64,000 nucleotides of DNA from Haladaptatus salinisoli. Lineage in GTDB: Archaea > Halobacteriota > Halobacteria > Halobacteriales > Haladaptataceae. This document shows, piece after piece, positions 44,284 through 51,900 of the stretch. The stretch spans positions 434,001-498,000 of the forward strand of contig NZ_CP085330.1 in the NCBI RefSeq assembly GCF_020614375.1, read 5' to 3'. Position 1 is the first letter of the stretch, and every line of letters starts with the position of its first letter. The position numbers were made by a program, and so were the translations under genes. Under the pieces are notes generated by a model that had not been told where the DNA came from, made no database searches, and saw nothing but the letters and a program-made list of their open reading frames with translations.

Positions 44284-44616
44284 TTACGTGGCGAACGGAT
44301 ATTCTATCTCGTTCTCCTGTTCGACGTCCTCGGCGGAGTTCGAGGCGACCGCCACGCCGGTCTGCGAGTTGCTGTTGGACTGGCTACTCGCCTGCACCGC
44401 CGTCGCATCGCTCCACTTGCCGATCGAGACGGCAGTGTTGTCGTCCTGGACGTTCACGTTCGTCTGCGAGACCCACTGCTCTTGGTCGACTTCGGCTTCA
44501 GCTTCCTGTTCGAACTCGTTTTCCTGCTCCTGTGCGGCGACGCTGCCGGCGAAGCCACCGAACAGCACGGTGCTTACGACCGCCATCGCGATCAGAATCC
44601 TAAGCGTTTTCTTCAT
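44284..44616 (-). CDS. secreted one-repeat curlin-like protein (copy 2)
   Basis: This 110-residue protein is nearly identical in layout to copy 1: signal peptide MKKTLRILIAMAVVSTVLFG, the acidic Gln-rich segment EQENEFEQEAEAEVDQEQW, one repeat (TNVNVQDDNTAVSIGKWS, then ATAVQASSQSNSNSQTGVA), and the ending DVEQENEIEYPFAT. The clear differences are in the signal, the middle of the repeat (IGKWS in place of VKGG) and the last residues. It has a Shine-Dalgarno AGGAG eight bases before the ATG. This is a tandem duplication of copy 1 with some divergence. Confidence 0.8.
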   Translation of the reverse strand: MKKTLRILIAMAVVSTVLFGGFAGSVAAQEQENEFEQEAEAEVDQEQWVSQTNVNVQDDNTAVSIGKWSDATAVQASSQSNSNSQTGVAVASNSAEDVEQENEIEYPFAT

Positions 44617-45446
44617 GTTTGTAGCTCCTGGTGGCGGGGGCGCGAATCGCGTGCGATCGCGCTTCTACGAATGACGCGCGCGTACTTCGCGCCCCCTACG
44701 GGCGTTCTGCACCCTTCACCACCGCAGAATCGATAATATACGGACCCGTATTTGAACCCCGAGTATCGTTAGAGTCCTTCCAAACGGGCTATACGAATAC
44801 CAGTCAGCGTTTCCGCTCGATAACGAAAGTTAATGCGACAGAAACGCCGAAATAGGCCGTACTTAGACGCGTATCCCGCGTTTTTCGGCATCGGGGTCCC
44901 CCGGGAGGAACGCCTCGGTTCCGCGTTCCGTCGCGGGGCGGCGGCGAGGATTCGTATAAGCGTTCCAAACGTTCCCTATATTCTACCCCACGTCGAATCG
45001 TCGCGGTTCCCCTATTTGCGCGTTCGACTTCCTTAGGTCGGGAATATCGAGATAGCTGACGTCTAAGCTCGAAGCGCGCGAACGGAAAAAACTCGTCCGT
45101 TCGAACCTCGATATCGCTCGTAATCTCGGTTGTGTCGGTTGCTCTCGGCCGGCATCCACGTTTCGACGATTTTCCGGGAACCTCGGTCGGAGGCGAACGG
45201 TAGAAACGGGACGCTTCCGATCTTTCGTCCGCGCCGACGGACATCGGGTTCGCCTCGAAGGCGAAGTTCCAGCGCCGAGTAACCGCCGTTGTACGCCGCG
45301 AGACCGGCCAATAACAAAGGATAGCCGTCCCGTTTTCCGTTCGCAGCTATGACCAACTACGTTCGCGCATCCGGTGGTTTTCACCGTCGGGCGGGTGCTC
45401 GAAGACCTTCGAGGCGTCGGCACGATCGACATCTGGGGGGAAGCCG
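44617..45446. other. 830-base stretch, mostly without convincing genes
   Basis: Several frames on the reverse strand overlap one another. One (45063-45356, 97 codons) starts with a hydrophobic segment around GYPLLLAGLAAYNGGYSALE and then becomes Arg-rich. It could be a small secreted or membrane protein but is not supported by codon bias. The rest looks non-coding. Confidence 0.3.
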
Positions 45447-45683
45447 ATGAGCAAAACCGTCCGAATCACTCTGGTACTCGCTCTCGTTGCCGTGTCGATT
45501 TTCAACGCATCGGTCGGCGCGGCGGAGGCGAAAAACGCCTGTTCGATTGCGGGGGACACGGACGTCGTCCGGCATCTCGAACGGTACGGGGGAGGTTGTG
45601 AACTCGGCGGGGAGACGTACATCGCGTTTCCGGAGGGAGAGCAAATAGATCACACCGGCGAACCGCCGTGGACGCCGTTGTAA
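45447..45683 (+). CDS. small secreted protein in the repeat-protein locus
   Basis: This 78-residue protein has a Sec signal (MSKTVRITLVLALVAVSIF, cleavage probably near VGAAEA) and a mature part of about 50 residues with two cysteines (NACSIAGDTD and GGGCELGGET), ending EGEQIDHTGEPPWTPL. A G-rich weak Shine-Dalgarno (GGGGGG) lies six bases before the ATG. It is not a repeat protein itself. Its position between the repeat genes suggests an accessory secreted role. I recognise no family. Confidence 0.5.
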   Translation: MSKTVRITLVLALVAVSIFNASVGAAEAKNACSIAGDTDVVRHLERYGGGCELGGETYIAFPEGEQIDHTGEPPWTPL

Positions 45684-46166
45684 TTCGATCGCCGCGTTCG
45701 ACAGCGATTTTTCCGGCACGTTCGGCAGAGCGCGTAGAGTAAGTCCGCGGGTGATTCGCCTTCCACCGACCCGATCGACAGCGACCGTTTAGCGCTAACG
45801 TATTCCTTTTCGAACTAGTCGCTGTCGGTCAGCGATCAGTTCGTCTTTCCCGTGGGTCGGCTTAACGGTGTCTCAGATGTCATATTCTCCTAATTCCGGT
45901 CTAGTAGCAGATATTTTTCGCGGCGTCTAAATCTCTATCGGGCGTAATTCCCGGTTTAGAGGAGAGTGTATCCGTATCGAGAAACCGTTCGTAGCGCTCA
46001 AATTTCTGTCCGTTACCCTCCGCTTGTCCCGGTGTTAGGTTCCCCCTGTCCATTCTCAAGTTATCAATAACAAAGGTAAATACCGGATTTAGACCAAGTT
46101 GCGGCGAAATGCCAGAGTAACAAACGATGATTCAGGAAGTAACGAAGATACGAATCCGGTGAAAGA
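45684..46166. promoter_or_regulatory. A+T-rich 480-base upstream region of the five-repeat gene
   Basis: The region holds nested inverted repeats: CGACAGCGAC (45776-45785) pairs with GTCGCTGTCG (45818-45827), and between them is the palindrome TTAGCGCTAA (45789-45798). Nearer the gene is GTTATCAATAAC (46060-46071) and a GGTAAATACC element (46075-46084) that could act as a TATA region, leaving a leader of about 65 bases. GGTGA lies four bases before the ATG at 46167. The size and structure suggest regulated expression. Confidence 0.4.
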
Positions 46167-47666
46167 ATGGTGTGGAAATCAAAGGCGAGCAGCGTAGTTC
46201 TCGCTGCGATGCTCGTGATGTCGACGATGGGTATCGGACTGGTGAGCGCGGCCACCCTCAGCGCGCCGGCGAACCAAGACGACGGCGTCGTTCACGCGAA
46301 CGGGGACGACGTGTACATCGTTTTCGGCGCCGACACGTCCTCGACCGACCTCAAATCGTGGGTCGAGGAGTACAAGAACAAGGCGAAGACGAGTTCGCAG
46401 GAGTCCTCCTCCCAGGTGCTTCAGTACCAGGACGTTCAGCAGTTGAACGTCAACCAGCAGGGTAACTCTGTCGCCATCTCCATCGACGGTGGAAAAGCGG
46501 AGGCGATTCAGCGGACCTACCAGGACAACACGAACACTCAGACCGGTGTTGCCCAGTCCGTGAACGCGAAGAAGAAGACGCAGAAAAAGACGTTCAAAGA
46601 CGTGAAGAACGTCTACGTCATCTTCGCGGGCGAGACCGGTTCGCGCGAGTTCTCGGGGTGGGTCGTCAGCGACAGCTCGCACGAGAGCAAGCAGTCCGCC
46701 GACGCGCACGTCGACCAGTATCAGGACGTCGACCAGCTGAACTACAACAACCAGAGCACGGCCGTCGCGGTCGCGGAAGGCGGTAGCTACGCACGAGCGT
46801 ACCAGCGAAGCTACCAGTCGAACACGAACGTGCAGGACGCGGAAGCGGTCGCGGCCAACGTCGGCGACGGAGATAACCAGAGCGCCAATTCGAGCGTCTG
46901 GCAGTACCAGAACGTCTCCCAGTTGAACGTCAACCAACAGGGCGTCGCGGTCGCCATCGCGGTCGGCGAGGGAAGCGTCGCCAAGGCGTGGCAGGTGAGC
47001 TGTCAGTTCAACACGAACAAGCAGATCGGGAAGGCTACCGCCATCAACTTCGATCCGAAGTCGGTCGAGGAAGTTACGGCGTCCGCCGACATGCAAGGCG
47101 ACTTCTCCGACTCGGACGTGAAGCGGACGAGCGACGACGGAGCGCAGTCGAACTCGCAGAACGCGTCGGCCAACGTCAGCCAGTTCCAGAACGTCAGCCA
47201 GCAGAACATCAACCTGCAGGACGCGGCGGTCGCCATCGCGCTCAACGACAGCCAAGCGACGGCCACGCAGGTCAGCTATCAGGCGAACTTCAACGCGCAG
47301 ATAGCCTCGGCGAACGCTGTGAACCTCAAAGACGGTAACTACGAGGCGACCACGGTGCTGAACGGAACGGACGTGAAGGGCGACGGCTCGTGGGCCGTCA
47401 GCTACGACGACGGCGACGAGCAGGTCAACGAGCAGCACGCCATCGCCAACATCACGCAAGTTCAGTACGTCGAGCAGTTGAACGTCAACGAGCAGTACAG
47501 TGCGGTCGCCTTCGCCACGAACGGCGGCTGTGCCAACGCGGAGCAAGTGAACTACCAGGTCAACGAGAACGTGCAGGTCGCCGAATCGAACGCGACCAAC
47601 ACCGACTCGCAGGACGACCAGCAGAGCGTCGCGCTCGCCGGAAGCAACCTGCAACTCGTCGCGTGA
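46167..47666 (+). CDS. secreted five-repeat curlin-like protein
   Basis: This 499-residue protein has a Sec signal (cleavage likely near LVSAAT, about residue 28) and no membrane anchor after it. Five homologous repeats of about 50 residues (84-134, 182-231, 244-295, 337-387, 429-478) have their first Gln at 86, 184, 246, 339 and 431. Each follows QYQxVxQLNVNxQ, then AVAIA, then AxAxQxxYQxNxNxQ. Two related modules (VYIVFGADTSSTDLKSWV at 49-66 and VYVIFAGETGSREFSGWV at 149-166) flank repeat 1. The alternating Gln/Asn/Val/Ala pattern resembles curlin repeats. Cysteines occur only at 279 and 455. Secretion fits an extracellular fibre, an amyloid-like solenoid or a surface adhesin. Confidence 0.82.
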   Translation: MVWKSKASSVVLAAMLVMSTMGIGLVSAATLSAPANQDDGVVHANGDDVYIVFGADTSSTDLKSWVEEYKNKAKTSSQESSSQVLQYQDVQQLNVNQQGNSVAISIDGGKAEAIQRTYQDNTNTQTGVAQSVNAKKKTQKKTFKDVKNVYVIFAGETGSREFSGWVVSDSSHESKQSADAHVDQYQDVDQLNYNNQSTAVAVAEGGSYARAYQRSYQSNTNVQDAEAVAANVGDGDNQSANSSVWQYQNVSQLNVNQQGVAVAIAVGEGSVAKAWQVSCQFNTNKQIGKATAINFDPKSVEEVTASADMQGDFSDSDVKRTSDDGAQSNSQNASANVSQFQNVSQQNINLQDAAVAIALNDSQATATQVSYQANFNAQIASANAVNLKDGNYEATTVLNGTDVKGDGSWAVSYDDGDEQVNEQHAIANITQVQYVEQLNVNEQYSAVAFATNGGCANAEQVNYQVNENVQVAESNATNTDSQDDQQSVALAGSNLQLVA

Positions 47667-47888
47667 CGAGGTCGGTCATCCGGTGACGGTTCGGTTCCGA
47701 ACCACGTTCGCGGCTACCTCGTTTGACTATTTTCTTCGCGCCGGAGCGGTCGGTGCGACCGCACTCTCGTGGAAGTCGGCACGAACCGACGAGACGGCGA
47801 GTACCGGCAGTCGTCGAGAAACCGTGAGAAATCCGGCTTCGCCCAACGTCTTTTGTAGCAGTTCGTCGTACCCCATGCAGGGGTTTCC

Positions 47889-48713
47889 ATGACCGACAGA
47901 GCATTCGACTTCCTGCACCACAACGACCGACCAGACAAACCCCGCGAAACGGGCATCACGGAGATACGCGGCCCATACTACGATCCGATGGGGCCACGGG
48001 AACTCCGGGACATTCTCGAAACGATGGGGTGGTACGTCGATATTTACAAATTCAGCGGCGGATCGTTCGCGCTGATGCCCGAAGACGCCGTCACCGAGCT
48101 CATCGACATTTGTCACGAACACGACGTCAAAGTCTCGACCGGGGGGTTCATCGAGAACGTCCTCGTGCGCGACCACGACAAGGTCGAAGACTACATCGAG
48201 GAAGCAGAGAACCTCGGCTTCGACATCGTTGAGATCTCTAGTGGGTTCTTGGCCACCGGTACCGACGACATGGTTCGACTGACCGAACTCGTTCAGGAGT
48301 ACGATCTGAAGCCGAAGCCGGAGATCAACGTCCAATTCGGCGCCGGCGGTGCCTCCGACCCAGAGGAACTGGAGCGCGGCGGGCAGCAGAGTCCCGAACA
48401 AGCCATTGAGGAAGGAAAGCGCCACCTCGAGGCCGGTGCCGACTTACTGATGGTCGAAGCGGAGGGTATCACGGAGGAAGTCAAGGAATGGCGCACGGAC
48501 GTGGCCTACCAGATCGCCAACGAGCTGGGTATCGAGAACCTCGTCTTCGAAGCACCCGCGCCCGATATGTTCGAGTGGTATATCAAGAACTTCGGGCCGA
48601 ACGTCAACCTGTTCGTCGATAACTCACAGATCGTCGAACTTGAGTGCATGCGCTCCGGGCTATGGGGGAAGATCAGTAGTTGGGGCCGAACCGTCACATA
48701 CCAACACGACTGA
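47889..48713 (+). CDS. comA: phosphosulfolactate synthase
   Basis: This 274-residue TIM-barrel enzyme should join sulfite to phosphoenolpyruvate, giving (2R)-phospho-3-sulfolactate, the first step of coenzyme M or sulfolactate formation. The conserved RGPYYDPMGPRELRDIL, DIYKFSGGSFALMPED, VSTGGFIENVLV, GFDIVEISSGFL and KPEINVQFGAGG runs are typical of ComA. Haloarchaea do not make coenzyme M, so sulfolactate is the more likely product, or an evolved variant. No comB or comC neighbour is seen. The A+T content is higher than in the upstream region. Confidence 0.9.
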   Translation: MTDRAFDFLHHNDRPDKPRETGITEIRGPYYDPMGPRELRDILETMGWYVDIYKFSGGSFALMPEDAVTELIDICHEHDVKVSTGGFIENVLVRDHDKVEDYIEEAENLGFDIVEISSGFLATGTDDMVRLTELVQEYDLKPKPEINVQFGAGGASDPEELERGGQQSPEQAIEEGKRHLEAGADLLMVEAEGITEEVKEWRTDVAYQIANELGIENLVFEAPAPDMFEWYIKNFGPNVNLFVDNSQIVELECMRSGLWGKISSWGRTVTYQHD

Positions 48714-48851
48714 CACCGCCGAAGAGAGGGTTGGGCGATCGGGGATTCGTTACGCGAGATCGAGAATCGTCTTTGCGATGAGGGCGGGGCAGCAGGGTAG
48801 TCGCTTTCTGCAAGGGCTTCCAGTACGACTCAAGCCGACACCCGACCGGGC

Positions 48852-49301
48852 TCACCAAGGTTTTGCGATCATCACGTACACGATGGCAGCGAACACCAAA
48901 CCTGCACCAGCACCGAGGACGATGCCCGCGAGCGCCAGGCGACGGTAGCCACCGTCCTCGGCGTCTCCGTCCTCGAGCATCCGGATCTGGTGAGTCACAA
49001 CCCACGCGTACGCGAGCATTGCCACGAACACGACTGCCCATAGCACGGTGGCGACCACGATCCACCCCAGCGTCAGCGGCAGCCCTCCGACCCAAGCGGT
49101 GGCTACGCCCGTCGCCGGGATGAGCACCAGGCCTGGGAGCACGAACCGAAGGTGGAACCGGCGCACCTGGCGCAGCACGAAGTATTCGTATTCACCCCGG
49201 GCTGCGAACTCAACCCAGAACCCCGAGCCGGCACTCATGCCGCCGACGAGCACGACCAACATGATGTGTACGAACTTCGTCGTCGTGTACCAATCGACCA
49301 T
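48852..49301 (-). CDS. DUF2269-like membrane protein
   Basis: This 149-residue protein has four transmembrane segments: VDWYTTTKFVHIMLVVLVGG, then FVLPGLVLIPATGVATAW, a third around IVVATVLWAVVFVAMLAYAW and a fourth near the C-terminus. The layout resembles DUF2269/CopD-type membrane proteins. The conserved His in the first segment (TKFVHIML) is typical, but no copper or redox role is proved. It is convergent with the ComA gene. Confidence 0.72.
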   Translation of the reverse strand: MVDWYTTTKFVHIMLVVLVGGMSAGSGFWVEFAARGEYEYFVLRQVRRFHLRFVLPGLVLIPATGVATAWVGGLPLTLGWIVVATVLWAVVFVAMLAYAWVVTHQIRMLEDGDAEDGGYRRLALAGIVLGAGAGLVFAAIVYVMIAKPW

Positions 49302-49669
49302 CAGTGCCTGCCTCGTGACCTAATGTGGAGCGTGCACTTGCCGACGCGGCTATTTTCGGACTGGCTACTGACCAATTGAAATCCCCCAGAATCGTCATGA
49401 TGGCGCTGATGAAACCAAGGCATACGTTCTTCAAACCACCTGACTACTTATCGTACTAGTGTAATATTTGCAACGATAAATGAGCGCTGTGTATCTTGCA
49501 GTGGCCCAACGAGTTGCCGAACTTCTGCACAAACGGCGTGCTGAATGGAGAGGCGATATTCATCACAGAAGCTTCGTTATTCCACCCAGTCAAAGCCAAA
49601 CCGACCGAACGTAAGATCTGTTTACTGACCGCCCATTCGGTTTTTATCCCCGAAGGGAAATCCAACCAC
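49302..49669. other. 368-base stretch with repeat fragment and promoter
   Basis: This A+T-rich region holds repeat fragment A (49514-49568) and a TTTTTATCC element (49641-49649) that fits a leaderless start of the hydrolase gene at 49670. The frame of the hydrolase stays open upstream to 49496, but its translation there lacks the family sequence. Confidence 0.45.
49514..49568 (+). repeat. diverged repeat fragment A
   Basis: About 55 bases resemble a 54-base fragment at 50538-50591, beginning TTGCCGAA, with shared GCTGAAT and GATAT cores. The two lie in the same orientation on both sides of the hydrolase gene. They look like remnants of a mobile element or an old duplication, but no terminal inverted repeat is seen. 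Confidence 0.35.
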
Positions 49670-50413
49670 ATGAGCGAAACCACGATCACGTTCGCGGGAA
49701 GCGGAGATACGCTCGGTAGCGGTGGGAGGCTACAAACATGTATCCACACGGACGCGGACTCGACGCAGTTTTTACTTGACTGCGGTGCATCTTCGTTACC
49801 CGCACTGAAACGGCACGAAATCGACCTTAATGCAATTGATGCGATTCTTCTCACGCACCTTCATGGCGATCATTTCGGCGGAATTCCGTTTTTCGTTCTA
49901 GATGCACAACTCGTCTCGAAGCGGACAGATCCGTTGATAATTGCCGGGCCACCGGGTACTGAAAAACGAGTACGAGCGGCGATGGACGTGATGTTTCCCG
50001 GACTCTCCGAGGTCAACCAAGAGTTCGAGATCTCTTATGTCGAACTCGAAGACCGAGAGGAAACGATGGTCGGGTCACTACGCGTAACTCCGTATCGCGT
50101 CGTTCACCCGAGTGGTGCCCCACCGTACGCCCTCCGAGTCGTGGTTGACGATAGCTCCATCGCCTATTCGGGGGACACTGAGTGGACTGACGCGCTGGTT
50201 GACGCTGCTCGCGGAACGGATGTTTTCATCTGTGAAGCGTACTTTTTCGACAGAGAAGTCCCTTATCACATAAGCTACGATACTCTTCATTCCCACTACG
50301 CAGAACTTGAGTGTGATCGAACGATCATCACGCATATGAGTGAGGAGATGCTGAGCCGTCTCCCAGACATTGAACTCGAACACGCAGACGACGGAAAGCA
50401 GATCACAATTTAG
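49670..50413 (+). CDS. metallo-beta-lactamase-fold hydrolase
   Basis: This 247-residue protein of the MBL/RNase Z-like fold has the Zn-binding motif ILLTHLHGDHFGGIP, then VVHPSGAPPYALR, the bridging Asp region IAYSGDTEWTD and a final His in IITHMSEEML. That set and length suit the beta-CASP-free MBL hydrolases related to RNase Z and arylsulfatase-like proteins. The substrate is unknown. The ATG at 49670 is preferred because of the TATA-like element and because it starts at the first beta-strand (MSETTITFAGSGDTLGSG). Confidence 0.88.
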   Translation: MSETTITFAGSGDTLGSGGRLQTCIHTDADSTQFLLDCGASSLPALKRHEIDLNAIDAILLTHLHGDHFGGIPFFVLDAQLVSKRTDPLIIAGPPGTEKRVRAAMDVMFPGLSEVNQEFEISYVELEDREETMVGSLRVTPYRVVHPSGAPPYALRVVVDDSSIAYSGDTEWTDALVDAARGTDVFICEAYFFDREVPYHISYDTLHSHYAELECDRTIITHMSEEMLSRLPDIELEHADDGKQITI

Positions 50414-50537
50414 TACTCGTTCTCACGCGACGGAAGGCGGTAACCGTACCTACTTTACTCACCACCCGCTCTGCCGGTCTAAATAGAGTTCGGTACCCGC
50501 TGAATATGCGCCTTCTGTGCAGCACCAACTGATCGTA

Positions 50538-50591
50538 TTGCCGAAATGCTGTCAAGAGAGCCGCGCTGAATACAGAGAGGATATCCAACAG
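50538..50591 (+). repeat. diverged repeat fragment B
   Basis: This is the second copy of the repeat described for 49514-49568, after the hydrolase gene. It lies in an A+T-rich non-coding stretch of 280 bases that also holds an ATAATTATC element (about 50660-50668), the probable promoter of the next gene. Confidence 0.35.
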
Positions 50592-50693
50592 TCCACGGAT
50601 GGTATTGAAGCTCGTTGTATTTCAGTTGGATGTGTCAAATACTTCCTTGTGTTATCCCAATAATTATCCCCATTCCCCGTGGTATTGAATCAC

Positions 50694-51707
50694 ATGAGTC
50701 ATTCCCGTCGTCTGTTCCTCACCTCCGCCTCGACGGTTTTCACTGTCGCGGTAGCCGGATGTACTAGCTCGCCCAGATCAACCGAGCAAGACAATAGCCC
50801 TCAACGGAATGCCGTGAATGATGGAAATCCGATTCCGGCTGCTCGATTACAGATGACAGCGGTAGAGAACAGAGACATTGGTGGACGGCATACTCTATCT
50901 ATGAGGGAGAATCAGGAGAAAGGACGACGCGTCATCAAGCGGGCCGTAAAAAACGGGTCGACAATAGTCGACGACCAATCACCGCCACTCTGGGAAGGCA
51001 GTAGACCATGGGTGTACGACGGCAGTGTGTATCGACTCTCGTATGAGGTACGAAACGAACGCCCGGCGACTCGCTACTTCTGGAATCTTATCCCTGTGCA
51101 ACAGGCTAACGAGGATGACATCGTGCAGTTCAACGAGCTTCCGCGTTTCGATCGCGAGAAGTTTCGGTTAGTTGGCCTTGGAGACGACACTGTGGGAGCC
51201 GACACGTCACTCGATGTCGGGAAGACGTTCGTGTACGCGAATGCTGACCGAAACCAGTCGGCACTCGTACCAACTCTTGAGCGTTCGGTTATCGAATGGA
51301 AATCTGGCTCACGTGCGCGGTTTTCGATCACCGGCTCGAACTCTACAGATGCGACGCTCAAAACGTACCGTTACACGGCTCGCCAACTTGCACCGACCGT
51401 CGAAGCGTATGGTCAGCAGCTCCGCGACCAATACACGTTCGAACTCTCGGGGCTTGCTGACGTCGAGCGCAGCCTCGTAAACCAAGCCATCGCAGAGCAC
51501 GGATACACCGTCGAACGAGGCGGATCGCCTCCCGATGCGTTCTGGTCACTGGTCGAGACGTTCCAGCAACACGAAGCGGTCGCCGATAGAAAAGACGGTG
51601 TGACCGGTGGGTATCTCACCGCATACGATGGCCAAGTCTATTGGACGGAATTGATAAACAGGAACGACTTTGGGAGACAAAAAACGACCACCACGACAGA
51701 GCAGTAG
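50694..51707 (+). CDS. Tat lipoprotein of unknown function
   Basis: This 337-residue protein starts MSHSRRLFLTSASTVFTVAV with a lipobox VAGC (Cys about residue 23), typical of haloarchaeal lipid-anchored Tat substrates. The Ser/Asn-rich linker is followed by a domain with beta-strand-like runs (VYRLSYEVRNERPATRYFW) and helical segments near the C-terminus (SLVNQAIAEHGYTVERGG). It is predicted to sit on the outer face, anchored by the lipid. The function is not recognisable. It lies in the A+T-rich, apparently acquired segment. Confidence 0.78.
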   Translation: MSHSRRLFLTSASTVFTVAVAGCTSSPRSTEQDNSPQRNAVNDGNPIPAARLQMTAVENRDIGGRHTLSMRENQEKGRRVIKRAVKNGSTIVDDQSPPLWEGSRPWVYDGSVYRLSYEVRNERPATRYFWNLIPVQQANEDDIVQFNELPRFDREKFRLVGLGDDTVGADTSLDVGKTFVYANADRNQSALVPTLERSVIEWKSGSRARFSITGSNSTDATLKTYRYTARQLAPTVEAYGQQLRDQYTFELSGLADVERSLVNQAIAEHGYTVERGGSPPDAFWSLVETFQQHEAVADRKDGVTGGYLTAYDGQVYWTELINRNDFGRQKTTTTTEQ

Positions 51708-51865
51708 GGCGACGAGTTCACTTCGCTCTCAACGAGACTTTTAAACGGTGGTCGATGGCTGACAATCCCACTACGGACATTGTAGTTCACCAGCCACGGA
51801 GCTAATCGGAGAGCGTCAATCCATCGCTACGGAGTGTGATATTTCGTGGCAGGCGACCGATAGCA

Positions 51866-51873
51866 TTTTTATC
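51866..51873 (+). promoter_or_regulatory. TATA-like box for the methyltransferase gene
   Basis: TTTTTATC is centred about 31 bases ahead of the ATG at 51901, matching a leaderless start. Confidence 0.45.
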
Positions 51874-51900
51874 ATCTGAGAGTGATCTTCGAGACAACTC

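Noticed and set aside
45063..45356. Reverse 97-codon frame with an AYNGG-like element resembling a lytic transglycosylase motif
   Set aside because: Only a short similarity; the rest is Arg-rich, codon third positions are not typical, and no catalytic Glu context is visible.
45776..45827. Inverted repeat as a transposon end
   Set aside because: No transposase or target-site duplication nearby; better explained as regulatory structure.
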